From: G039029935 sp039029935
GTDB taxonomy: Bacteria > Chloroflexota > Anaerolineae > Caldilineales > Caldilineaceae
Direction: 5' to 3'
DNA length: 6,293 nt
Assembly (NCBI GenBank): GCA_039029935.1
Contig: JBCCFC010000835.1
Span: 1 to 6,293 of the forward strand
This document shows, piece by piece, positions 1 through 6,003 of this stretch. Numbering within the stretch: position 1 is the first letter of the stretch; each line of letters begins with the position of its first letter. A program made the position numbers and the translations under genes. The notes beneath the pieces were generated by a model. That model did no database searches, was not told where the DNA came from, and saw nothing but the letters and a program-made list of their open reading frames with translations.

Positions 1-34
1 AACCACCGCTGGTGTTACCCACCCCCGTATGGTT

Positions 35-56
35 TTAAATTTTACAAAAAATTTAA
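35..56. repeat. AT-only inverted repeat in the leader
   Basis: Nine-base arms TTAAATTTT (35-43) and AAAATTTAA (48-56) are perfect inverted copies around the four-base centre ACAA. A second pairing, GGTGTTA (11-17) with TAACACC (54-60), shares bases 54-56 with it, so the two hairpins could not form fully together. There is no GC-rich stem and no T-run after it, so it is not a standard intrinsic terminator. It could be an operator, a bent AT-rich element or chance in AT-rich sequence. Confidence 0.4.
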
Positions 57-88
57 CACCTCCGGCAGGTCTCGGCTCACCTTAAAAC

Positions 89-113
89 TTTACTATACTC
101 TACAGTAAACTGT
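89..113. repeat. Overlapping dyad repeats, possible operator
   Basis: TTTACT (89-94) is the inverted copy of AGTAAA (104-109). Overlapping it, ACAGT (102-106) and ACTGT (109-113) flank AA as a 12-base palindrome. A -10-like TATACT lies at 94-99, but no acceptable -35 sits 16-18 bases upstream. The arrangement resembles a repressor site, but no known regulator's motif was recognised. Confidence 0.25.
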
Positions 114-151
114 TTTGACTGACAAGTTTTGTCCGTGACACGCGCAGAGAC

Positions 152-180
152 TTGACGAATCAGCTACTTTTCTATAGGAT
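152..180 (+). promoter_or_regulatory. Possible sigma-70-type promoter for the methyltransferase
   Basis: TTGACG (152-157, five of six consensus bases) is followed after a 17-base spacer by TAGGAT (175-180, four of six, keeping the first, second, fifth and last bases of the -10 box). It lies about 45 bases upstream of the methyltransferase start, a normal leader length. This is a pattern match only, and the -10 box is weak. Confidence 0.3.
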
Positions 181-225
181 TTTCGGCATAGTTCAAATTA
201 TATCAATTGAAAGTAATAATCCATT

Positions 226-990
226 ATGTTAAAGGTATCACAACTATATATCGAACAACTCAAGAAAAGCATCATGAATGCCCTAAACAGCGAGGTTCCT
301 GACAGTGTCATCAATCCACAAACGTTATCAGACCAAAACGCAGCATGGTCACAGCACTTCTGGTTTGGCGATGCGCTCACCATGTCCAGTCGTGCGCGGC
401 TCGACAACATCCAGGTTTGTATTGAGGACTGTCTCGCACAGAACATTCCGGGTGACATTGCAGAGTGTGGCACATGGCGGGGTGGGGCAGCGATTTTGAT
501 GCGTGGCATTTTGGCAGCGCATGGGGTGACAGACCGCACCGTCTGGGTGGCAGACTCATTTCAAGGGTTGCCGGAGCCGCCTGCCAACTCCTTGGATGAA
601 GGCATGTATTATGCGTCAACCGTCATCGAGTTGGATCGGTTTGCGGTCGATTTGGCAACGGTTCAAGGGCATTTTGAGCGGTATGGACTGCTGGACGCAC
701 AGGTGCAATTTCTGCCTGGCTGGTTTAGTGAGACATTGCCAGCAGCACCGATTGAGCAGTTGGCGGTGCTACGGTTGGATGGCGACTATTATGAATCTAC
801 GCAGGACACACTGGCTCATCTCTATCCCAAGCTTAGTGTCGGCGGATATCTCATCATTGACGATTGGGGGTTGGACCAAATCTGTGGCGAGAAGGAAGCG
901 GTGCTGGACTATCGTCAAGCGCATGGGATTACCGACGAGATTATTGAGATTGACTACCATAGTGCATATTGGCGAAAAAGCGGCAAATAG
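226..990 (+). CDS. TylF/MycF-family SAM-dependent O-methyltransferase
   Basis: A 254-residue cytosolic enzyme that should transfer a methyl group from S-adenosylmethionine to a hydroxyl, probably on a sugar or similar acceptor, with a divalent metal. The family type members methylate deoxysugars of the macrolides tylosin and mycinamicin. Visible motifs are LYIEQLKKSI at 7-16 (the family's usual N-terminal block), the SAM-binding loop with ECGTWRGG at 80-87, VADSFQG at 108-114, ERYGLLD at 151-157, LRLDGD at 182-187 and IDDW at 211-214. Asp185, Asp212 and Asp213 match the metal-binding/catalytic aspartates described for MycF. Length is normal for the family. The ATG at 226 is chosen because the family block begins at residue 7; no strong ribosome binding site precedes it, and an ATG at 274 would remove that block. 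No polyketide or sugar genes are nearby, so the acceptor is unknown. It may share a transcript with the next gene, 24 bases downstream. Confidence 0.88.
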   Translation: MLKVSQLYIEQLKKSIMNALNSEVPDSVINPQTLSDQNAAWSQHFWFGDALTMSSRARLDNIQVCIEDCLAQNIPGDIAECGTWRGGAAILMRGILAAHGVTDRTVWVADSFQGLPEPPANSLDEGMYYASTVIELDRFAVDLATVQGHFERYGLLDAQVQFLPGWFSETLPAAPIEQLAVLRLDGDYYESTQDTLAHLYPKLSVGGYLIIDDWGLDQICGEKEAVLDYRQAHGITDEIIEIDYHSAYWRKSGK

Positions 991-999
991 TGATTGGGA

Positions 1000-1005
1000 A
1001 AGGAG
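1000..1005 (+). promoter_or_regulatory. Ribosome binding site deciding the AlbA_2 gene start
   Basis: AAGGAG ends nine bases before the ATG at 1015. It lies inside the extended reading frame that could begin with TTG at 994, so it argues for the ATG at 1015 as the true start. Confidence 0.65.
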
Positions 1006-1014
1006 ATTGATGGC

Positions 1015-2187
1015 ATGAGTTCCATTTTGACAGCAGAACAACTTAGTATACGGATTACTGAAGGTGAGACATTATACACTGAATTCAAGTCTGCAAAAGT
1101 GCATACTGATGCCCTTTCTGCGACGTTGGTCTCTTTTCTCAATACAGATGGCGGGGTGTTACTCATTGGCGTTGACGATGATGGTCAAATTTCAGGCGTT
1201 GATAACCCAGATGCAATGCGACAAAAAATCGACCAAGTGTTGATGAACAATATCAGTCCACCTGCCGTTGTGAATATCGAAAATGTTCCTTACCAAGACA
1301 AACTTATTTTGGCAGTGCGTGTTGCTCGGGGGGTGGACCGTCCTTATCAAACTCAACGTGGACAATGTTACATCCGCGTCAATGCAGGCAAGCGTTTGGC
1401 CTCACGCTTGGAAATCCAACGGATGTTTATCAACTCTGGTGCATTACACTACGATGAATTATCAATTACAGCCAGCAGTTTAAAGGATGTTGACAGCTTT
1501 TCATTGGATAAATTTTTACGTGCTGGGTATCGGATTGAGGTCGATAGCCTGCGTCGCAATGAAGAGTACCGCTTATATTTAAACAATTTGAAGGCAATGG
1601 CCGAAGATGAGTTGACCGTCGCTGGGGCACTGTTTTTTGCGAGCACCCCTCAATATCATCTTCCAACCGCCAAAATTGAATTTGCGTCCTTTGAAGGCAA
1701 TTTTGCAGGCAATGTCATTTTGGATCGCAAGACGATTGAAGGGCGACTGCCTGACCAGTTAGAGTCTATTCTGACAGTGATTGGTCTACACCTCAAGCGC
1801 AACGGCACAATTCGTAGCTATCAACCCGAGGTAATGTATGAGATGCCCATGACGATGGTCCGTGAAGTCATCATTAATGCATTGGTCCATCGAGATTACT
1901 CCTATTCATCCACGATTCGAGTGATGCTTTTTGATGATCGATTGGAAATTCACAGTCCCGGTCGTCTGCCCAACGGTATCACGATTGACAATATCCGTAT
2001 GGGGATTCATGTTGAACGTAACCCAATTTTGACGTCGTTTATGGGGAAATTAGGGCTGATGACACAAATTGGCACGGGTATTATGCGCGTTTTGGCAGAG
2101 GCAAAGGCAGCAGGGCTACCCGAACCGAAACTTGAAGAAACTGACTTAGAATTTGTGGTGACACTATACCGCGCAACAGAAACTTAA
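1015..2187 (+). CDS. AlbA_2 (Schlafen-type) domain and RecG-like ATP-binding protein
   Basis: A 390-residue protein of the group often annotated as a RecG-like predicted transcriptional regulator with an AlbA_2 domain (COG2865-like). The N-terminal AlbA_2 domain spans about 15-135, with EFKSAK at 23-28, FLNTDGGVLLIGVDDDG at 41-57 and CYIRVNAG at 118-125. The second half carries the HATPase_c_4-like region: MVREVIINALVHRDYS at 281-296, IHSPGRLPNG at 312-321, RNPILTSFM at 335-343 and QIGTGIMRV at 351-359. No helicase motifs are visible, so the RecG label should not be read as helicase activity. Many relatives continue into a C-terminal winged helix; this one stops soon after LEFVVTLYR at 378-386. 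Role is uncertain: members are proposed to be nucleic-acid-binding regulators or defence-associated proteins. Base composition looks more AT-rich than the ligase gene downstream, which could mean separate acquisition. A TTG at 994 would add seven residues but is not favoured. Confidence 0.85.
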   Translation: MSSILTAEQLSIRITEGETLYTEFKSAKVHTDALSATLVSFLNTDGGVLLIGVDDDGQISGVDNPDAMRQKIDQVLMNNISPPAVVNIENVPYQDKLILAVRVARGVDRPYQTQRGQCYIRVNAGKRLASRLEIQRMFINSGALHYDELSITASSLKDVDSFSLDKFLRAGYRIEVDSLRRNEEYRLYLNNLKAMAEDELTVAGALFFASTPQYHLPTAKIEFASFEGNFAGNVILDRKTIEGRLPDQLESILTVIGLHLKRNGTIRSYQPEVMYEMPMTMVREVIINALVHRDYSYSSTIRVMLFDDRLEIHSPGRLPNGITIDNIRMGIHVERNPILTSFMGKLGLMTQIGTGIMRVLAEAKAAGLPEPKLEETDLEFVVTLYRATET

Positions 2188-2188
2188 A

Positions 2189-2220
2189 TTAGGAGGCAGA
2201 ATAGTACCTAAATTATAGGT
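2189..2220 (+). promoter_or_regulatory. Orphan Shine-Dalgarno with alternative small hairpins
   Basis: A strong AGGAGG (2191-2196) has no usable start codon at normal distance. TTAGG (2189-2193), overlapping the site, can pair with CCTAA (2207-2211). Alternatively ACCTA (2206-2210) can pair with TAGGT (2216-2220). These are mutually exclusive five-base stems in the spacer before the ligase gene. They might modulate translation from the ATG at 2230, or be chance or a relic. Confidence 0.2.
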
Positions 2221-2246
2221 TGACTGCTGATGAAACATATACACAC

Positions 2247-2250
2247 GGAG
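2247..2250 (+). promoter_or_regulatory. Ribosome binding site deciding the ligase gene start
   Basis: GGAG ends six bases before the ATG at 2257. The in-frame upstream ATG at 2230 has no comparable site at normal distance, so 2257 is preferred. Confidence 0.55.
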
Positions 2251-2256
2251 AAAACC

Positions 2257-3624
2257 ATGATCACACCAGAGAAACTGGCCGAAATCGAACAATCCATGAT
2301 TGACAATGACGTTCGTTATGTCACCATTGCCTTGCCCGATACCAATGGGGCTCTACGGGGCAAACTTGTGTCACGCGCACGCTTTTTGTCGGCACTCCAA
2401 TCGGGGACAGGGGCCGCGCCAGCATTTTTGGCATTGGACGCGACCGATGCCATCTTGGGGATGCCGGGTGTGACCGATGATGACGCTGATTTTCATGATG
2501 CCATCCTAGAGGTTGACCCCGATTCGGGACGTGCTGTGCCTTGGGAAGCAGCCCATCGCAACCTGCTCTATTTGGCAAATTTTACGGGCGAGGCCAGCGC
2601 AATTTGTCCTCGCAGCATCCTGAAAGGTGTCCTCGCAAAGGGTGAGGCAATGGGGTTTGTACCGCGTTATGGCTTCGAGTTTGAGTATACGTTGTTTAAT
2701 GAAACGGCTGAATCCATTCGCGAGAAAGGCTTCCGCAATTTGCAACCGGCAACACCTCTTGCCAGCAACTGTTTGCTCCCCTATCAAACCGTGCAGTCGG
2801 ATTGGTACGAAGCGGTTATCGAGCTTTGCGAATCGCTCAATATCAACATGATTACAGCACATGAAGAGATCGGTGCGGGCTTTATGGAAGTGTGTTTGGG
2901 TCCACAGGATGGGCTGGAAGGGGCGGATCAGGGTGTCGTTTTCAAAAATATGTTGCGTTCATTGGCGATGCGCAATGGACAACTAATTACGTTCATGCCA
3001 CGCTGGTCTGAGCAGGCTGATAGCCAAAGCACACACATTCATATTTCGCTGCTCAACACGGATGACACCCCTGTGTTCTTTGACGCTGATAATCCACACA
3101 ACATGTCGCAAACCATGCGCTACTTTTTAGGTGGCCTGCAACGTTATACGCGCGAAATCTTCCTGCTCTTTGCACCCACCATCAACGCCTATCGTCGCTT
3201 TGCCCCAGAGACGTTCTCGCCGATGCATGGGGCTTGGGGCTTTGAAAACCGTACCTGCTGTTTCCGCGTGGTGGGGACAAGCGCATCTTCACTGCGCATT
3301 GAAAACCGTCAGCCCGGCTCGGACATCAACCCCTATCTGGCGGTGGCGGGCATTGTTGCCGCTGGCTTGGCCGGGATTGAGCAACAGATTGAGCCACTGG
3401 AAGAGGTTGTGGGCAATGGCTTTGCACAGGAGGTTGACCCCGCCATCCAATTTCCGACGACCATCCTAGAAAGCATCGCCAATCTGCGTGACTCGCAATT
3501 TGCGCGCCAATGGTTGGGCGATGCCTTTGTCGAAGCATTTGCGCTTTCGCGTGAAACGCAAGAGGCAGAGTTCCGCACAAAAGTACCGGATACGGAGTTA
3601 GAGCGGTTCTTTGAACTGATTTAG
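2257..3624 (+). CDS. Glutamine synthetase-family gamma-glutamyl ligase
   Basis: A 455-residue cytosolic ATP-dependent ligase of the glutamine synthetase superfamily, expected to join the gamma-carboxyl of glutamate to ammonia or an amine. Family blocks appear in order: DTNGALRGK at 28-36, GFEFEYTLF at 139-147 (metal-ligand Glu141/Glu143), AHEEIGAGFMEV at 201-212, FKNMLRSLAMRNGQLITFMPR at 229-249, STHIHISL at 258-265 (His260, His262), NAYRRFAP at 310-317, NRTCCFRV at 331-338 and the RIENRQPGSD/INPYL block at 347-361. Key catalytic positions look intact, so an active enzyme is expected. The usual GSGxHxH is STHIHIS here, and the DxNGxxRGK block resembles PuuA-like gamma-glutamylpolyamine synthetases and other non-housekeeping members. 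No PuuB, PuuC, PuuD or nitrogen-regulatory genes are present, so the amine is unknown. An in-frame ATG at 2230 would add nine residues; 2257 has the better ribosome binding site. The gene follows the AlbA_2 gene after 69 bases and ends 12 bases before a convergent hydrolase. Confidence 0.88.
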   Translation: MITPEKLAEIEQSMIDNDVRYVTIALPDTNGALRGKLVSRARFLSALQSGTGAAPAFLALDATDAILGMPGVTDDDADFHDAILEVDPDSGRAVPWEAAHRNLLYLANFTGEASAICPRSILKGVLAKGEAMGFVPRYGFEFEYTLFNETAESIREKGFRNLQPATPLASNCLLPYQTVQSDWYEAVIELCESLNINMITAHEEIGAGFMEVCLGPQDGLEGADQGVVFKNMLRSLAMRNGQLITFMPRWSEQADSQSTHIHISLLNTDDTPVFFDADNPHNMSQTMRYFLGGLQRYTREIFLLFAPTINAYRRFAPETFSPMHGAWGFENRTCCFRVVGTSASSLRIENRQPGSDINPYLAVAGIVAAGLAGIEQQIEPLEEVVGNGFAQEVDPAIQFPTTILESIANLRDSQFARQWLGDAFVEAFALSRETQEAEFRTKVPDTELERFFELI

Positions 3625-3636
3625 TATCCTGTTGAT

Positions 3637-4272
3637 TCAAACAATTGCGAAAAGTTCATTCATTCTTTGCGTATCGAGAACAACACCCGTGTATGCATTG
3701 AGGAACATCAACGCTTGGTCAGCGTGGTCGTCATTCGCATCACGGGTGGCGCAAAGATCACGCAACACAAAGACCAAATAGCCTTCGGATGCACTGCGTT
3801 CTGCCGTGCGACGGACACAGATTTCGGTGCGTACACCGCAGACCAGCACGGTGTCAATATTGTGCTGTGTGAGGATTTCTTTTAAGTTGGTATGCGCAAA
3901 GCCATCGCTCTTCTTTTCCACGATAACGGCGTTGTCGGGGATGTCCAGTCCATAAAAATCGAGTGATGGATCGGTGCTGACGGCGGGGCGCATATGTCCT
4001 TTCAGCGTATTTAACCATCTGTCCGTGGGGCTTGCATTGGCCTGATCGGGTATCGACTTAATGTACACGGGCAAGCCACCGCGCTGCCGGAACTCGTCAA
4101 CAAAGCGATTGATTTTGTCTGGCAATGTCTGCATCTGCGTGTTGGCATGCTTGCGTCCCGTGACGCCATCGGGGGCGCAGAATGAGTGTTGCACATCGAC
4201 AATCAATAGTGCGCAGCGTTGGGCATTGAATTGATCGTTGATTTGTGATGCGTAGTCTCTCCAAATGGTCAT
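3637..4272 (-). CDS. Isochorismatase-family cysteine hydrolase
   Basis: A 211-residue protein with the isochorismatase-like fold used by isochorismatases, nicotinamidases and several amide or carbamoyl hydrolases. The expected Asp-Lys-Cys catalytic set is visible: Asp26 in CALLIVDVQ (20-28), Lys120 or Lys121 in VIVEKKSDGF (116-125), and Cys152 in LVCGVRTEICV (143-153). Other family blocks are GLPVYIKS at 66-73 and RRTAERSASEGY at 154-165. Length is normal. The start is supported by GAGAGGA eight bases upstream on the minus strand (4281-4287). Substrate cannot be read from these motifs, and no siderophore or NAD-salvage genes are present to guide it. It faces the glutamine synthetase-like gene and is not co-transcribed with it, although an amide hydrolase beside a gamma-glutamyl ligase could suggest amine or amide catabolism. 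Confidence 0.87.
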   Translation of the reverse strand: MTIWRDYASQINDQFNAQRCALLIVDVQHSFCAPDGVTGRKHANTQMQTLPDKINRFVDEFRQRGGLPVYIKSIPDQANASPTDRWLNTLKGHMRPAVSTDPSLDFYGLDIPDNAVIVEKKSDGFAHTNLKEILTQHNIDTVLVCGVRTEICVRRTAERSASEGYLVFVLRDLCATRDANDDHADQALMFLNAYTGVVLDTQRMNELFAIV

Positions 4273-4280
4273 GGTTATGT

Positions 4281-4287
4281 TCCTCTC
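4281..4287 (-). promoter_or_regulatory. Ribosome binding site of the hydrolase gene
   Basis: Read on the minus strand this is GAGAGGA, eight bases before the ATG at 4272-4270. It supports that start. No convincing promoter was found further upstream; the 4288-4375 stretch holds a purine-rich run (4318-4336) and nothing else recognisable. Confidence 0.55.
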
Positions 4288-4375
4288 ATATAAATCCGGT
4301 AGATCACAAAGGGTAGAGTTGGGGAGGCGGGGGAAAATAGCGGAGACAATACCAAGATGTTTCTCGATAGCCTAA

Positions 4376-4836
4376 TGTGGACATTTTATTTTGTGGAACG
4401 GCCTAGAACGAATCCGACAAAGATTCTTCTGCCGGTAACTACACTCGACGCCAAAACGAGTATTGATGAGTAGGGACAGGAACCGCTCATTAGTCGCCCG
4501 CACCGCTTTGGCAAGAGCCTCTGGATATCGACGCTGATGGATTATTACAATGCAGCCAAGGCAGATCAGTTTGAGCATCTGTTTGGACATTTAGCCATTG
4601 GGCAATCCCCGACGCCGCTCCGCAATCAATATATCGTCATGCGGTGGGATTTCTCCAGAGTCCAGTCGCATGGCACGGTGGAACAGATTGAAGCGAATTT
4701 ACACCAGTGTATCAGTGGTGATATCCGGGCGTTTCAGGCTGTTGCAAGTGTAAAGCCTGTGAAGACAATGGCCGATGCTCTGCCGCGTTCATCTGGTTTG
4801 GCGAGGGCAGATTCAACAGTAATAGCCACTACATAA
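4376..4836 (+). pseudogene. Decayed AAA-ATPase-like (PF09820-type) gene fragment
   Basis: The readable part matches the N-terminal region of the AAA-ATPase-like proteins that often carry a C-terminal PD-(D/E)XK nuclease domain. In the frame of 4501, codons 4480-4536 give EPLISRPHRFGKSLWISTL, the family's RPRRFGKSL Walker A block. It continues into DYYNAAKADQFEHLFG and GQSPTPLRNQYIVMRWDFS, which fit the conserved block after it. The frame is interrupted upstream by TAG at 4471-4473. Before that, DAKTSIDE (4450-4473) looks like the family's VDKT block, and another frame (4400-4435) gives GLERIRQRFFCR, resembling the FERIRxxxFxYVDKT entry block. A frameshift therefore seems to lie between about 4430 and 4450. 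Homology fades after about 4745, and the frame ends at TAA 4834-4836, eight bases into the opposing oxidase gene. Most of the ATPase and all of the nuclease domain are missing. The first ATG after the stop (4537) lies downstream of the Walker A block, so any product would lack ATPase function. Confidence 0.7.
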
Positions 4837-5413
4837 CCGTAAACTGCCCCATCATGCCATGATCCTCATGCTCCAAAATGTGACAGTGGTACATGTATGG
4901 GTATGCCTCTGTCGCTTCGTAATCAAAGCGCATGATCACGTCGGTCCAGCCATCGCCCACCACCACGACATCTTTCCACCCTTGATCGGCAGGCTCAGGT
5001 GGGTTGCCATCTTGTGAGAGGATCAGGAATGAGGTGCCATGCATATGGAATGGATGGTCCATGTCCTCACCCGTAATACGCCAAATTTCCACGTCCCCTT
5101 TCTTGACGCGCTCATTAATCACGTCCATCTTCATGGGTTGCCCGTTGATGCTAAACATCTCGTCCATCGCAACGCCACCATCGCCTTCTTCCTCACCTTC
5201 TTCCATCTCCAGCTCAAAGGTCCGGGTGACGACCGCATCGGCACGAGTCAATGGGATGATCGTGTTCAGCTTATCAGGCAGCAGCCCTTCGCCCATACGG
5301 GTACTATCGACGCGTATCTCCAGCACACGTTCTCGTCGTGAAAAGGATGCGCCATCGTCGTTATCTTGAGGTAAAAATTCAGCCATCAGTGTACGGGTGA
5401 CACCGCCGGACAT
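4829..5413 (-). CDS. Multicopper oxidase, C-terminal part only
   Basis: The last 190 or so residues of a laccase/CueO/CotA-type oxidase, which oxidises substrates or metal ions at a type 1 copper and reduces oxygen to water at a trinuclear centre. The C-terminal cupredoxin domain is intact. HPFHMHG at 120-126 (counting from the codon at 5413) gives His120 to T1 and His123/His125 to T2/T3 copper. HCHILEHEDHGM at 176-187 gives His176/His178 to T3, and Cys177, His182 and axial Met187 to T1. FSINGQPM at 87-94 and WKDVVVV at 146-152 are also typical. Full-length members run to roughly 450-550 residues and need two N-terminal HxH-type motifs, which are absent. The ATG at 5411-5413 is where the sequence changes character and is probably not a real start. 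An unusual acidic stretch, EMEEGEEEGDGG, occupies 69-80. A signal peptide and periplasmic or extracellular location are usual for the family but cannot be seen. The stop at 4829 overlaps the end of the decayed ATPase frame. Confidence 0.85.
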   Translation of the reverse strand: MSGGVTRTLMAEFLPQDNDDGASFSRRERVLEIRVDSTRMGEGLLPDKLNTIIPLTRADAVVTRTFELEMEEGEEEGDGGVAMDEMFSINGQPMKMDVINERVKKGDVEIWRITGEDMDHPFHMHGTSFLILSQDGNPPEPADQGWKDVVVVGDGWTDVIMRFDYEATEAYPYMYHCHILEHEDHGMMGQFTVM

Positions 5414-5416
5414 TCG
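5400..5416. other. Probable chimeric join between two genomes
   Basis: To the left the minus-strand reading frame is multicopper oxidase; to the right the plus-strand frame is elongation factor G starting in the middle of domain IV. Both genes are cut at the same place, and base composition changes abruptly from moderate to very high GC. The EF-G frame is closed by TGA at 5398-5400 and is recognisable from about TTC at 5413, which limits the join to this interval. No insertion sequence end, att-like repeat or integrase is visible here. Confidence 0.8.
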
Positions 5417-5967
5417 TGGAGCCCGTCGAGGAAGAGTACGAGTTCGTCGACAAGATCGTCGGCGGCGTCATCCCGCGGGAGTTCATCTCCGCGTGTGACA
5501 AGGGCTTCAAGTCCATGATGTCGAAGGGCCAGCTCATCGGCGCCAAGGTGACCGGGCTGCGCTTCACCATCAACGACGGTAACTCCCACGCCGTCGACTC
5601 CTCGGACAACGCCTTCCAGGCCGCCGCCCGCGGCGCCTTCCGCCAGGTCTACTCCCGGGCCAAGCCCATCGTGATGGAGCCGGTGATGAAGGTGTCCGTC
5701 GAGGGCCCCACCGAGTTCCACGGCCAGATGGTCCAGACGCTGATGCAGCGCCGCGGCATGGTCGTCGGCACCACAGAGGCCGACGGCTTCTCCTCGGTCG
5801 AGGCCGACGTGCCGCTGTCCGAGATGTTCGGCTACGCGACCGGGCTTCGCTCCGCGACGCAGGGCAAGGCCGAGTTCACCATGGAGTTCTCCCGGTACCA
5901 GAAGGCCCCTGACGCCGTCGCCGAGGAGCTGATCAAGAAGTACCAGGAGGAGCGCGCCGCCAGCTGA
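5413..5967 (+). CDS. fusA: Elongation factor G, C-terminal part only
   Basis: The final 184 residues of the ribosomal translocase EF-G, a GTPase of roughly 700 residues. The GTPase domain and domains II and III are missing at the left edge, where the join lies. The rest of domain IV is clear: EFVDKIVGGVIPREF at 10-24 and NSHAVDSSDNAFQAAARGAF at 57-76. Domain V follows with VMEPVMKVSVEGPTEFHGQ at 87-105, LMQRRGM at 110-116 and the near-universal block from VPLSEMFGYATGLRS to GKAEFTMEFSRY (133-162). A short charged tail ends in EERAAS. Codons end almost always in G or C, unlike every gene to the left. Sequence type and composition suggest a myxobacterial or other deltaproteobacterial source, not certain from this fragment. 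Many such genomes carry more than one EF-G paralogue, so the symbol is a family-level call. A P-loop ATPase gene follows after 36 bases with no terminator between. Confidence 0.92.
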   Translation, partial: FVEPVEEEYEFVDKIVGGVIPREFISACDKGFKSMMSKGQLIGAKVTGLRFTINDGNSHAVDSSDNAFQAAARGAFRQVYSRAKPIVMEPVMKVSVEGPTEFHGQMVQTLMQRRGMVVGTTEADGFSSVEADVPLSEMFGYATGLRSATQGKAEFTMEFSRYQKAPDAVAEELIKKYQEERAAS

Positions 5968-5992
5968 CGCTGCGCGGTGCCTCCAGTCCCTC

Positions 5993-5997
5993 GGAGG
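5993..5997 (+). promoter_or_regulatory. Ribosome binding site of the P-loop ATPase gene
   Basis: GGAGG ends six bases before ATG 6004, an ideal distance. It fixes this start and supports a real gene here although only its 5' part is in the window. Confidence 0.75.
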
Positions 5998-6003
5998 TTC
6001 ACC

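Noticed and set aside
94..99. TATACT as the -10 of a promoter
   Set aside because: No TTGACA-like -35 is found 16-18 bases upstream, so the 152-180 pair is a better candidate.
89..109. LexA (SOS) box
   Set aside because: The right half ACAGTA fits, but the left half lacks the CTG core at the right spacing and the overall length is three bases short of the gammaproteobacterial consensus.
994..1014. TTG at 994 as the start of the AlbA_2 protein
   Set aside because: It would place the good AAGGAG site inside the gene. The ATG at 1015 has that site nine bases upstream, and the added residues do not belong to the domain.
2220..2243. TTGACT (2220-2225) with TATACA (2238-2243) as a promoter for the ligase gene
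   Set aside because: The spacer is only 12 bases, and the boxes would sit almost on the start codon.
2321..2862. Minus-strand open frames inside the ligase gene
   Set aside because: They are antisense to a complete conserved enzyme, have no ribosome binding sites and resemble no protein family.
4537..4836. A genuine small 99-residue gene starting at ATG 4537
   Set aside because: Family similarity continues upstream of this ATG through the Walker A block and is broken by a stop, so it is a piece of a decayed gene rather than a small gene of its own.
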